Below are positions 17,583-26,647 of a stretch of 64,000 nucleotides of DNA, piece by piece; position 1 is the first letter of the stretch; each line of letters starts with the position of its first letter. Below the pieces are notes generated by a model that saw nothing but the letters and a program-made list of their open reading frames with translations, did no database searches and was not told where the DNA came from. This stretch comes from Pseudomonas lutea (GTDB lineage: Bacteria > Pseudomonadota > Gammaproteobacteria > Pseudomonadales > Pseudomonadaceae): assembly GCF_000759445.1 (NCBI RefSeq), contig NZ_JRMB01000002.1, positions 682,001-746,000 on the forward strand. Reading direction: 5' to 3'. The position numbers were made by a program, and so were the translations under genes.

Positions 17583-18652
17583 GAGCCGGCTTGCTGGCGA
17601 ACCGGTCAGGTCAGACACCCACGATGTGTTTGATTTACCGCGTTCGCCAGCAAGCCGGCTCCTACAGATAACCGCAGCGTCAGGACAATGTGATGTATCT
17701 GCGGCGATCAGCCGCCCGATGCACCGCCGTATCAGGCCTGCGGCAACCGCAGTGGTGGCCGATAGCAGCGACGGTAGTGGCGATGGCGACCGCGGCAGCG
17801 GGGATGGCGATGGCGACGGCGACGACTGGGCAATGGCAATGGCAATGGCGACGACGGGGCAATGGCGATGGCAACCCCAACGCAAATGCCGGACGTTGCC
17901 CCGAACCTGTAGGAGCCGGCTTGCTGGCGAACCGGTCAGGTCAGACACCCACGATGTGTTTGATTTACCGCGTTCGCCAGCAAGCCGGCTCCTACAGATA
18001 ACCGCAGCCTCAGGACAATGTGATGAATTTGCGGCGATCAGCCGCCCGAGGCACCGCCGAATCAGGCCTGTGGCAACCGCAGTTGTGGCCGATACCAGCG
18101 ACGGTAGTGGCGATGGCGACCGCGGCAGCGGGGATGGCGATGGCGACGACGGGGCAATGGCAATGGCAACCCCAACGCAAATGCCGGACGTTGCCCCGAA
18201 CCTGTAGGAGCCGGCTTGCTGGCGAACCGGTCAGGTCAGGCACTCACGATGTGTTTGATTAACCGCGTTCGCCAGCAAGCCGGCTCCTACAGATAACTGC
18301 AGCCTCAGGAAAATGTGATGAGTCTGCGGTGATCAGCCCCCCGATGCACCGCCGTATCAGGCCAATGGCAACCGCAGTTGTGGCCGATACCAGCGACGGT
18401 AGTGGCGATGGCGACCGCGGCAATGGCAATGGCAATGGCAATGGCAATGGCAATGGCAATGGCAATGGCAGTGGCAATGGCAATGGCAGTGGCAGTGGCA
18501 GTGGCAGTGGCAATGGCAGCGGCAATGGCAACCCAAACGCAAATGCCGGACGTTGCTCCGAACCTGTAGGAGCCGGCTTGCTGGCGAACCGGTCAGGTCA
18601 GGCACTCACGATGTGTTTGATTAACCGCGTTCGCCAGCAAGCCGGTTCCTAC
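17400..18652. repeat. Amplified mexW-tail/REP repeat block
   Basis: From the mexW 3' end onward a composite unit recurs: a low-complexity GGC-rich stretch, then GCAAATGCCGGA, then a plus-strand REP, a ~43-bp loop (AACCGGTCAGGTCAG...TTGATT), an inverted REP, and a conserved link containing GCGGCGATCAGCCGC. REP pairs are at 17579-17600/17644-17665, 17909-17930/17974-17995, 18204-18225/18269-18290 and 18566-18587/18631-18652, giving unit lengths of 330, 295 and 362 bp. The GGC-rich stretch and GCAAATGCCGGA are also present inside the mexW coding tail, so the intergenic units look like duplications of the gene's 3' end. The 17583-18767 gap has no credible gene. Confidence 0.9.
18419..18532 (+). 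repeat. Hexanucleotide satellite (GGCAAT/GGCAGT, 19 units)
   Basis: Nineteen contiguous hexamers without interruption: eight GGCAAT, then a mixture of GGCAGT and GGCAAT ending in GGCAGC, GGCAAT and GGCAAC. It replaces the shorter GGC-rich stretch found in the other units of the block. Hexamer length keeps reading frame, and in the mexW frame it would encode Gly-Asn/Gly-Ser pairs. Such arrays are prone to slippage. Confidence 0.95.
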
Positions 18653-18719
18653 AAATCGCCTCCAGCCCGGTGCGGTTTCTGCATTGGGCGCTCTGTACAC
18701 CGAAACCACCTGCTGCAAC

Positions 18720-18748
18720 AAAAAAGGCCCCGATCCTCGGAGCCTTTT
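18720..18748 (-). terminator. Bidirectional-looking terminator between mexW and the inaA operon
   Basis: AAAAAAGGCCCCGATCCTCGGAGCCTTTT forms a stem with an A run on one side and a T run on the other. On the minus strand it ends the small-protein gene 20 bp after its stop; on the plus strand it could stop mexW read-through that crosses the repeat block. Confidence 0.75.
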
Positions 18749-18767
18749 CGTCAGTGCAGCAAGCAAG

Positions 18768-18995
18768 TCAGCTTTGCGGGCCGCTTCCCTGGGCCAGCCC
18801 GAACATCAACAACAGCAGATCATGGTCAGGCCTGGCGGCATCACTGACCTTGGCCACGCGAGGCAATGGGCAATGGCCTTCGCCATGCACCGCACTCAAA
18901 ATCCGTGGCCCGGGTTGCTCCCAGGCAGCCATCGCAATGGACGTCACGCCCAGTGCCCCGACCAAAAACAAACCTCGTGCCATTTCTAACTTCAT
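18768..18995 (-). CDS. Small exported protein in the inaA operon (unknown function)
   Basis: 75-residue protein starting at ATG 18995, which overlaps the inaA stop by four bases (ATGA). It has a clean N-terminal signal peptide (LEMARGLFLVGALGVTSIAMA, cleavage probably before AWEQPG), so the mature protein is a ~50-residue periplasmic peptide. The mature part has one Cys, several His (VHGEGHC) and a hydrophobic DLLLLMFGLA near the C-terminus. I do not recognise a family. The overlap with inaA and the terminator immediately after its stop make it the third gene of the methyltransferase-inaA operon, hence probably linked to envelope stress. Confidence 0.75.
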   Translation of the reverse strand: MKLEMARGLFLVGALGVTSIAMAAWEQPGPRILSAVHGEGHCPLPRVAKVSDAARPDHDLLLLMFGLAQGSGPQS

Positions 18996-19711
18996 CGCTG
19001 TAAACCTTTGATGGGTCTGCCAAACGCGGTCTCGTAAAAGTAGACCAGCTTGGTCCAGTCCGCAGGCTGAAACGACGAGTGGCGACGCAGTTGTTTCATA
19101 TCGTGCTGTGCCGCGGCATAGGCCGTCAGCCGCTGCCGGCACTTCTCCAGGTCCAGCAACGCAACCTCGGCCCTGGCGTTGGAGCCCTCGCCCACGACCC
19201 GGACGAATACATGCTTGATGTAGATGCAGCTGTGCTGCCATCGGCCTTTGTGCATGCGGGCAAGGTTATTGGCCAGCTCTTTGAGCATCTGCTCGTAGAC
19301 CGCTTCGCCGTACTGCTCGCGCCCGCCGGCACGCAGCCAGTTCTCGAATTCGTCGAAACCGTCGAGCGACGCCGTGACCAGCAATGCACGCCATTCGTTG
19401 TTCTCGTCGCGCTCGGCACCACAGAACACCATGCGCGGCACGTTCACATCAAGCTGACGCAGGCCCTCCAGCGCATCGCGCTCACGCAGCACGGTCGGGC
19501 GACCGAACGGGTGCAGCCAACTGCGGTAGATATGGCCTGTCTGGCGCTTCACATACAACAGTCGACCGTTCTCCGAGACGACACGCTGCACGCCACTTTC
19601 TCCACCGCGGCGCACGTTGGGCTCTTCGACCCACTCACCGCGCGTGTTCCAGAAGTAGGCGAAGCGGTCCTTGGCGGGGACGGTTAACTCTGTTGCGAAA
19701 TCCACGGCCAT
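18992..19711 (-). CDS. inaA: InaA-family lipopolysaccharide kinase-like protein
   Basis: 239 residues of the WaaP/Kdo-kinase-like (InaA) protein-kinase fold. An N-terminal nucleotide-binding lobe contains RLLYVKRQ (candidate ATP-binding Lys). HSCIYIKHVFV stands in place of the catalytic loop H-x-D-x-Y-x-x-H, and LLDLEKCRQR matches the metal-binding LIDLxR block. The classical catalytic Asp appears absent (HSCIY), so activity is uncertain. Family members phosphorylate LPS core sugars or respond to weak acids and envelope stress. ATG 19711 follows AGAGGTAACAG; a further N-terminal extension is implausible because it overlaps the methyltransferase. It starts 4 bp after the methyltransferase stop and overlaps the next gene, so it is translationally coupled. 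Confidence 0.85.
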   Translation of the reverse strand: MAVDFATELTVPAKDRFAYFWNTRGEWVEEPNVRRGGESGVQRVVSENGRLLYVKRQTGHIYRSWLHPFGRPTVLRERDALEGLRQLDVNVPRMVFCGAERDENNEWRALLVTASLDGFDEFENWLRAGGREQYGEAVYEQMLKELANNLARMHKGRWQHSCIYIKHVFVRVVGEGSNARAEVALLDLEKCRQRLTAYAAAQHDMKQLRRHSSFQPADWTKLVYFYETAFGRPIKGLQR

Positions 19712-19715
19712 TCTG

Positions 19716-20384
19716 TTACCTCTTACGTAATAGATACACACGCCACATGGCGTACATCGGCAGGAAATCCAGGCGCTCCTGAATCCGAAACCCTGCCTGT
19801 TCAAATTCGGCCTCAACGGTGGCCACCGGCAGCACAAAGCGATTCTGATAATCATGCTTGGGCCGCGAACCCTCGGCGCGCTTGCGCTTCCAGGCTTTGA
19901 AATTGCCATCTACCCACAGCGACACGATCACACTGTCCCGCGTCACGCGGTGAAACTCTTTCAGCAGTACGGCGCGGTCTTCAGCCTTGCCGATGTGGTG
20001 CATCAACCGCATGCAAAAAATGCTGTCCACTGCGTTGTCCGGCATCTCGATGGCAAACGCGGAGGTCTGTAAGGGCTGAACCCGCTTGACGATCTCCGCA
20101 GGCTGCGACTCGCACGCCACCTTGACCATCGCCGCCGAATTGTCCGCCCCGATAATCACCCGGTTGGCCTTTTCAGCCAGTACGGGCCAGAAACGTCCCG
20201 CGCCGCATGGCAGGTCCAGCACCAGGCCCGGTTCGCCCGCCAGCGCCAATGCGCGACGCGCCAGTTGTTTGTCACGGCGATCAGACAAGCGTCTCGCCAG
20301 GCCGTCCTTGTGTTTGCGCAGGTATTTTTGCGCGTGTTCGTCGTCGTACTTGCGTGAAAAATCCAGCTCGATCCGCTTGCTCAT
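19716..20384 (-). CDS. SAM-dependent methyltransferase, first gene of the inaA operon
   Basis: 222-residue class I methyltransferase. The SAM-binding motif I is VLDLPCGAGRFWPVL (about residues 55-69), followed by the acidic residue of strand 2 in IGADNS and a motif III region with MRLMHHIGKAED. The N-terminus is charged (LDFSRKYDDEHAQKYLRKH), with no signal peptide, so it is cytoplasmic or membrane-associated. Substrate unknown; pairing with an LPS-kinase-like gene suggests envelope lipids or sugars. ATG 20384 follows TTCAGGAGATGCAGTC. A ColR-box-like sequence lies 65 bp upstream, so ColRS control is inferred. Confidence 0.85.
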   Translation of the reverse strand: MSKRIELDFSRKYDDEHAQKYLRKHKDGLARRLSDRRDKQLARRALALAGEPGLVLDLPCGAGRFWPVLAEKANRVIIGADNSAAMVKVACESQPAEIVKRVQPLQTSAFAIEMPDNAVDSIFCMRLMHHIGKAEDRAVLLKEFHRVTRDSVIVSLWVDGNFKAWKRKRAEGSRPKHDYQNRFVLPVATVEAEFEQAGFRIQERLDFLPMYAMWRVYLLRKR

Positions 20385-20449
20385 GACTGCATCTCCTGAA
20401 ATGACACACCACGCTAAGCAGCGGCGCGTGATTCTCAGGTCAGTCAAAT

Positions 20450-20465
20450 GTGAAAAAAACGTTCG
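20450..20465 (-). promoter_or_regulatory. Putative ColR box before the methyltransferase-inaA operon
   Basis: Minus-strand CGAACGTTTTTTTCAC fits the ColR consensus I recall ((T/C)(T/C)NA(C/G)NN(T/C)TTTTTCAC) with one mismatch. The 14-mer AACGTTTTTTTCAC is identical to one before the PAP2 gene on the other side of colRS, and both point toward their downstream gene. Confidence 0.65.
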
Positions 20466-20544
20466 AAAAAGTGAAGTTATGTTACGAGATTTTTCAAGGA
20501 CTTAGGGCTAGCATACGGCCACATACGGATGATTTTCACCAGAT

Positions 20545-21867
20545 TTACACAGACGATACATTTGTCGGTGACAACCGCGCCGGGTCTTTGCCGGGGCGTT
20601 TGCCCATGTCCACGCTGAACCTGCAGCCATTGGGCTCCATCGTGTCCAGGCTAACCGTCCAGCCCTGGTTTTCGCAGATTCGCTGGACCAGTGACAACCC
20701 GAGGCCGAGTCCTTCCCCGCGCTGTTCGGTGCCGCGCACGAACGGCTGAAACATCGCAGCGCGTTTTTCTTCGGGGATGCCTACACCGGAATCTTCAACC
20801 ATGAATCCGCCCTCCCGCAGCGTCAGCCGGATGAAGCCGGTGTCGGTGTAGTGCAGAGCGTTGCGCAGCAGGTTGCCCATCACTGCGTACAGGAAGGTCG
20901 CGTTGTAGGCTGTGTCCGAGGGCTCGCCGGGCAGATATTCCAGCAACAGCCCTTTGCGCTCGATAGGTTCGCGCCAGAGGCTGATCAATTGTTGAGCAGC
21001 GCCTTGCAACGTAAGTTGCGGATGCAGGGCAAGATCATCGCGCTGAGTACGGGCAAGCATCAGGAAGGTTTGCACCAGGTCGCGCATTTCTTCGCACGCC
21101 CGCGCCACACGCTCGACCTGAGCCCGGGCGCGCTGGTCCAGCGCCGGGTTCTCCAGCAACAGCTCGCAGGAACTCGCCAGCACCATCAACGGTGTGCGCA
21201 GTTCGTGGCTGACGTCGCTGGTGAACATCCGCTCACGGGTCAAGGCGTCGCGCAGACGGCCCAATGTGGCGTCGAAGGCCACGGCCAGCTCCCCCACCTC
21301 GTCAGCCGCGTAATCCGGGGCCAGCGGTGGCGCAAGACCGAGCAGTTGATCGCGATGCCGGACCTGTCGCGCCAAGCGCACGACGGGGGCCATCACCCGA
21401 CGCGCCAATATCCAGCCGAGGAACACCGCCAGTGCCAGCGCCAACACGAAGCCCACCAGCACGACCGCGAACAGTACGCGCTCCCGCTCTTCAAAGTCGC
21501 TCTGGTCCTGCAGCAAAACATAATGGCGACCATCCACGATTTCGACCATGGCGTGGTACGAAAGCGGGCCGCGAAACACCTCGTGAAAGCCTGGCTCCAG
21601 ATGTCGCAGATCCTTCGGCAGCTCGAAGTCCCCCGGCCCGCCGCTGAAGTAAAACAGCTGATCAGGCTCGGGCCGGTGGCTCCAGTCATTGACGCTGTCC
21701 ATCAACAGCAAACGCGTCAGATCGCCGCCCAGCCCGGCCGAAATCAACTTCTCTTCCACCAGGTGCACGGTTGCGACGATGCCCATCGCGAAGCACCCGG
21801 CGACCAGCGCGCTCATCAACGCGAAGGCGATGATGATCCGTTGGGCAAGGCTTTGCTTAAACTCCAT
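20545..21867 (-). CDS. colS: Sensor histidine kinase ColS
   Basis: 440-residue inner-membrane kinase. Two membrane helices (about 10-32 and 131-155) flank a periplasmic domain of about 95 residues that contains His35/Glu38 and an ExxE pair, Glu126-Glu129 (FEERER). These are the residues implicated in Fe3+/Zn2+ sensing by ColS of P. putida, from memory. A HAMP linker, the phospho-acceptor His221 (SDVSHELRTP) and a HATPase domain (NALHYTD, DSGVGIPEE, GLGLGLSL) follow. The ATG at 21867 overlaps the colR stop by 11 bp, so the pair is coupled. ColRS maintains membrane integrity under metal and phenol stress; its likely targets flank it here. Confidence 0.92.
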   Translation of the reverse strand: MEFKQSLAQRIIIAFALMSALVAGCFAMGIVATVHLVEEKLISAGLGGDLTRLLLMDSVNDWSHRPEPDQLFYFSGGPGDFELPKDLRHLEPGFHEVFRGPLSYHAMVEIVDGRHYVLLQDQSDFEERERVLFAVVLVGFVLALALAVFLGWILARRVMAPVVRLARQVRHRDQLLGLAPPLAPDYAADEVGELAVAFDATLGRLRDALTRERMFTSDVSHELRTPLMVLASSCELLLENPALDQRARAQVERVARACEEMRDLVQTFLMLARTQRDDLALHPQLTLQGAAQQLISLWREPIERKGLLLEYLPGEPSDTAYNATFLYAVMGNLLRNALHYTDTGFIRLTLREGGFMVEDSGVGIPEEKRAAMFQPFVRGTEQRGEGLGLGLSLVQRICENQGWTVSLDTMEPNGCRFSVDMGKRPGKDPARLSPTNVSSV

Positions 21868-22540
21868 CACGCCCCTCGGCGAGGCGGTAGCCGACACCAT
21901 GAACGGTCTGCAGCAGCGGTTTGGCGAATGGTTTGTCGATGACCTGTCGCAGCTGGTGGACATGGCTGCGCAAACTGTCGCTGTCGGGGCAGTCATCGCC
22001 CCACAGGGCTTCTTCGAGGACCTCGCGACGCAAGACATGCGGGCTCTTCTGCATCAGCACCGCCAGCAACTTCAGCCCGACCGGGTTGAGTTTGAGCAGC
22101 CGGCCTTCGCGGGTCACTTCCAGCGTATCGAGGTCGTAAATCAGGTCGGCGACCTGCAAGGTTCGCCGACCACCGCCCTGCGCACGGCGCAATACCGCCT
22201 CGATCCGGGCGGCGAGTTCCGACAGCGCGAAGGGTTTGAGCAGGTAGTCGTCGGCGCCGGACCGGAAGCCCTGGAGGCGGTCATCCAGCTGATCGCGGGC
22301 GGTAAGCATGATCACCGGCGTGTCGCGACGCGCATCTTCACGCAGGCGTTTGCAGAGGGTGTAGCCGTCAATGCCTGGCAGCATGATGTCGAGCACGATC
22401 AGATCGTAATGCTCGGTCGCCGCCAGGTGCAGGCCAGAGAGACCGTCTTGCGCGCAATCAACCGTGTAGCCCTTCAAGCCGAGGTAATCGGCGAGGTTTG
22501 CCAGGATGTCGCGGTTGTCTTCAACCAGCAGAATTCTCAT
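21857..22540 (-). CDS. colR: Response regulator ColR
   Basis: 227-residue OmpR/PhoB-family regulator. The receiver domain (1-115) has the acidic pocket Glu7-Asp8, phospho-acceptor Asp51 (LIVLDIMLPG), Thr of MLTARD and Lys of LLKPF. The C-terminal winged helix (about 125-222) includes the recognition region SDSLRSHVHQLRQVIDKPF. The sequence agrees closely with P. aeruginosa/P. putida ColR as I remember it. ATG 22540 gives the conserved start MRILLVEDNRD; upstream in-frame codons have no similarity. It is divergent from the PAP2 gene and followed by the overlapping colS. Confidence 0.93.
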   Translation of the reverse strand: MRILLVEDNRDILANLADYLGLKGYTVDCAQDGLSGLHLAATEHYDLIVLDIMLPGIDGYTLCKRLREDARRDTPVIMLTARDQLDDRLQGFRSGADDYLLKPFALSELAARIEAVLRRAQGGGRRTLQVADLIYDLDTLEVTREGRLLKLNPVGLKLLAVLMQKSPHVLRREVLEEALWGDDCPDSDSLRSHVHQLRQVIDKPFAKPLLQTVHGVGYRLAEGRDGV

Positions 22541-22660
22541 GGCGCATGTCTCCCTGTGCGGTGTGGCGAGACCCGGGATGCGGCTTGAGGCGCCGCTCAA
22601 CGAGGTCGAAGTTGGCGGCAGCTTACGGCGATGTGCGCTCAAGGGCCAGCACCGCCGTGC

Positions 22661-22676
22661 ATAACGTTTTTTTCAC
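22661..22676 (+). promoter_or_regulatory. Putative ColR box before the PAP2 phosphatase gene
   Basis: ATAACGTTTTTTTCAC fits the remembered ColR consensus with one mismatch and shares 14 identical bases with the site at 20450-20465. It lies 100 bp before the PAP2 start codon and 120 bp upstream of colR. Confidence 0.65.
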
Positions 22677-22776
22677 CGCGGGTTCACGACGCCGCGACAG
22701 CACGCTGCTCAGACTTCGCACCGCTGCGGGTCAATGCACCCGAGCCTCTCCCCTCGCCCAACACACGGGATTCGCC

Positions 22777-23520
22777 ATGTCATCCGCACTCGAACGGCCT
22801 GCCTCACCACCGATCAATCCCTGGATTTACCTGGGCATCCCGGCCGTGACGGCGATCGTCCTGGTGCTGCTGGAATTGACGTCCCTGGACATGGACATTG
22901 CCAAGCTGGCCTATGACCCGGCGGCGGGCGAGTTCATCGGCAGGCACAGCTTTTTCCTCGAAGACGTTCTGCACGACCGCGCTAAAGAAGCGGTGATCGC
23001 CATCGGCGTGTTGTCCTTCGTCAGTTTTATTGCATCGTTCTTCTTCAGCGTGCTGAAACCCTGGAAACGCGAACTCGGCTGCATGGTGCTGTCCATGGTG
23101 TTGTCGACCAGCTTCGTCACGCCGGTCAAAGTCGTGACGTCGGTGCAGTGCCCATGGAGCCTGAAAGAATTCGGCGGTCAGGAAACCTACAGCGAATTGC
23201 TCAGCCCCCGCCCTCAAACCGACAAACCCGGACGCTGCTGGCCCGGAGGTCACGCCGCCACCGGCTTCACGTTATTCGCTCTGTTTTTCGTATTCCGCGA
23301 CCGCAAGCCGCGTCTCGCCAAAGCCGGACTGATCTTCGCGGCGGGGCTGGGCACCGTGTTTTCCATCGGCCGCATGCTGCAGGGCGCCCACTTCTTCTCC
23401 CACAACATCTGGACGGCAGTGTTTTGCTGGCTGCTTTGTCTGGGGGCGTATTACGCCGTGCTGTACCGACCGGCAAAGAAGAAGGACCTGGCGGTGAGTG
23501 GGGAAGTGGTTTCGGGGTAA
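22777..23520 (+). CDS. PAP2-family membrane phosphatase
   Basis: 247 residues with about five to six membrane segments (15-35, 67-90, 100-115, 165-180, 188-205, 215-235). The three PAP2 phosphatase motifs are present in the CPW-type variant: PVKVVTSVQCPWSLKEFGG, GRCWPGGHAATGF and GRMLQGAHFFSHN. Relative to classic PAP2 the Arg of motif 1, Ser of motif 2 and final Asp of motif 3 differ, as is usual for this branch except for the terminal SHN, where SHD is common. Such enzymes act on lipid A or undecaprenyl/phospholipid phosphates in the inner membrane. The ATG at 22777 was chosen because membrane homology starts soon after. A ColR-box-like site upstream suggests it is part of the ColRS regulon. 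Confidence 0.86.
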   Translation: MSSALERPASPPINPWIYLGIPAVTAIVLVLLELTSLDMDIAKLAYDPAAGEFIGRHSFFLEDVLHDRAKEAVIAIGVLSFVSFIASFFFSVLKPWKRELGCMVLSMVLSTSFVTPVKVVTSVQCPWSLKEFGGQETYSELLSPRPQTDKPGRCWPGGHAATGFTLFALFFVFRDRKPRLAKAGLIFAAGLGTVFSIGRMLQGAHFFSHNIWTAVFCWLLCLGAYYAVLYRPAKKKDLAVSGEVVSG

Positions 23521-23617
23521 TCGCCTATTTCAGGATGACGCAGAGCGTCACGGTATGCACGCCCACGTAGCGCATGGGAACGATCGTGGCGGAAGCGTTG
23601 GAGTTACAGGCCAGTTG

Positions 23618-23704
23618 GTAGGAGCCGGCTTGCTGGCGAACGCGTTTCTTCAGCCAACGGCCGCGTAGCTGACCTATCGCATTCGCCAGCAAGCCGGCTC
23701 CTAC
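23618..23704. repeat. REP doublet downstream of the PAP2 gene
   Basis: Inverted REP cores at 23618-23639 (+) and 23683-23704 (-), separated by 43 bp; a standard REP doublet (BIME/REPIN-like). It occupies part of the 323-bp gap between two converging genes, together with the groEL terminator; nothing else is recognisable there. Confidence 0.95.
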
Positions 23705-23795
23705 AGTGCATTACGTGCAGCCTGGAATCGGTGCATTAGGTGCAGCATAAAATCGTTTACTTCGGTGCAGGCACAGGGACTCAAAATGCGCTCAT

Positions 23796-23824
23796 AAAAA
23801 ACCCCGCCGAAGCGGGGTTTTTTT
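23796..23824 (-). terminator. Terminator after groEL
   Basis: ACCCCGC-CGAA-GCGGGGT stem with a UUCG loop in the minus-strand transcript and A/T runs on both sides, 20 bp after the groEL stop. It could work in both directions. Confidence 0.92.
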
Positions 23825-23843
23825 ACATCGGGGTACGGCTGGC

Positions 23844-25499
<1,656 letters not shown>

Positions 25500-25536
25500 T
25501 TAAATACTTTGTAGTAACGGGAAAGGGGGAATCAAC

Positions 25537-25830
25537 TCAGCCTTCGACGACCGCGAGAATTTCGTTCTCGCTCATCACCAGCAGGTCTTCGCCGTCTACT
25601 TTCACAGTGTTGCTGCCGGAGTACGGGCCAAACACCACTTTGTCACCCACTTTCACGGCCAGCGCACGTACTTCACCGTTGTCCAGGATGCGACCGTTGC
25701 CGACGGCGAGAATTTCGCCACGGTTTGGTTTTTCAGCAGCCGAACCAGGCAGCACGATACCGCCAGCAGTTTTTGTTTCTTCTTCGCTGCGACGGATTAC
25801 GACGCGGTCATGCAGAGGACGAAGCTTCAT
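25537..25830 (-). CDS. groS: Co-chaperonin GroES (10 kDa)
   Basis: 97-residue lid of the GroEL ring. N-terminal [14 protein letters not shown], the mobile loop [14 protein letters not shown] (binds the GroEL apical domain) and the C-terminal [16 protein letters not shown] are all conserved and the length is standard. ATG 25830 follows TTAGGAGATCGACA. First gene of the heat-shock operon with groEL. Confidence 0.98.
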   Translation of the reverse strand: MKLRPLHDRVVIRRSEEETKTAGGIVLPGSAAEKPNRGEILAVGNGRILDNGEVRALAVKVGDKVVFGPYSGSNTVKVDGEDLLVMSENEILAVVEG

Positions 25831-25970
25831 TGTCGATCTCCTAATTATGGTTTTTAAACGCCCGGTGCAGACACCGGCGGGTTAAACATCCGGACTTGCC
25901 GGTTACGGTTCGCGAGCGAACCGCAGAATACGGTCTGACGAAATGCGCCAGAAACCTTGCGGTGACCCAT

Positions 25971-25998
25971 ACATAAGGGCGTGCTGGTCGATTACAAG
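25971..25998 (-). promoter_or_regulatory. Candidate sigma-32 (RpoH) promoter of groESL
   Basis: On the minus strand CTTGTAA (25998-25992), then 13 bp, then CCTTATGT (25978-25971), close to the RpoH pattern CTTGAAA-N13-CCCCATNT. It lies about 140 bp before groES. The leader contains a perfect hairpin GGTTCGC-TC-GCGAACC at 25907-25922. There is no CIRCE operator, as expected for a gammaproteobacterium. Confidence 0.5.
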
Positions 25999-26043
25999 GC
26001 TGAGGACAGAAAATTTTTGCAGAAATGACAGACGCGAAAACGG

Positions 26044-26067
26044 GCACGGCACCCGCAGGTGCCGTGC
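26044..26067 (-). terminator. Hairpin terminator after fxsA
   Basis: GCACGGCACC-CGCA-GGTGCCGTGC, a 10-bp perfect stem 16 bp downstream of the fxsA stop; in the minus-strand transcript it is followed by CCGTTTTCG, a weak U tract. Confidence 0.65.
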
Positions 26068-26083
26068 TTTAAAGCCATGAGCG

Positions 26084-26581
26084 TCACTTTTTATCGACGG
26101 GCTCGTACTCGCCTTCGATGACCTCGCCCTCGATCACTTCAGGACGACGGGCCTCGGGCCGGGCGCCACCGGGATGCATGGAACCTGCGGAATGCATGTC
26201 CTCGGTAAACGCTCGCTGGCGCGATGCCTGGGCTTCGGCGCGGCGGCGAACCTTGCCGACGATCAGGCGACGGGTGAAAGGCATCAGGCAGAGCAGACCC
26301 AGCACGTCGCTGATGAACCCCGGCAGCACAAGCAAACCACCGCCAACGGTCATCATCAGACCATCCAGCATTTGCTGGGCAGGCAACTCGCCACGCGCCA
26401 GACTTTGCCGGGCGCTCATTGCAGTGGCCAAACCGGCCACCCGCACCACGAATATGCCCAGCATCGACCCACCCACGACCAGCAGGAAGGTCGGCAGGAA
26501 GCCGATCGACATCCCGACTTTCACCAGTACGAACAGCTCAAGCACCGGAAAAAGCAATAAAAGCAGAAGAAAAACGCGCAT
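26084..26581 (-). CDS. fxsA: FxsA family membrane protein
   Basis: 165-residue cytoplasmic-membrane protein. Hydrophobic segments at about 2-22, 27-48 and 74-100 match FxsA; the signature PVLELFVLVKVG near the start and GGGLLVLPGFISDVLGLLCL in the middle are characteristic. In E. coli FxsA modulates exclusion of phage T7 by the F plasmid; its normal role is unclear. The C-terminal ~60 residues are hydrophilic and acidic with a small direct repeat (VIEGEVIEGEYE). The ATG at 26581 is preferred; a TTG one codon upstream is equally spaced from AGGAAC. Upstream of groESL and on the same strand, but separated by a hairpin. Confidence 0.9.
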   Translation of the reverse strand: MRVFLLLLLLFPVLELFVLVKVGMSIGFLPTFLLVVGGSMLGIFVVRVAGLATAMSARQSLARGELPAQQMLDGLMMTVGGGLLVLPGFISDVLGLLCLMPFTRRLIVGKVRRRAEAQASRQRAFTEDMHSAGSMHPGGARPEARRPEVIEGEVIEGEYEPVDKK

Positions 26582-26647
26582 CAAAATGAGTTCCTGAACG
26601 GAAGAAGGCTTCCAGTAAACCTAACGTGACGTCGCAAAGTCGTTAAT

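Noticed and set aside
17579..18652. CRISPR array (regular repeats with spacers)
   Set aside because: Repeats are inverted REP pairs with near-identical loops, spacers are duplicated rather than unique, and no cas genes are present.
17401..18847. Open frames through the repeat block encoding Gly-Asp/Gly-Asn and [12 protein letters not shown] peptides
   Set aside because: They are translations of REP and hexamer sequence without ribosome sites or family similarity; the stops are given by REP elements.
22541..22776. Upstream N-terminal extension of the PAP2 protein
   Set aside because: It would be Arg/Cys-rich, antisense to colR and contain the ColR-box-like site; the ATG at 22777 is right for the membrane topology.
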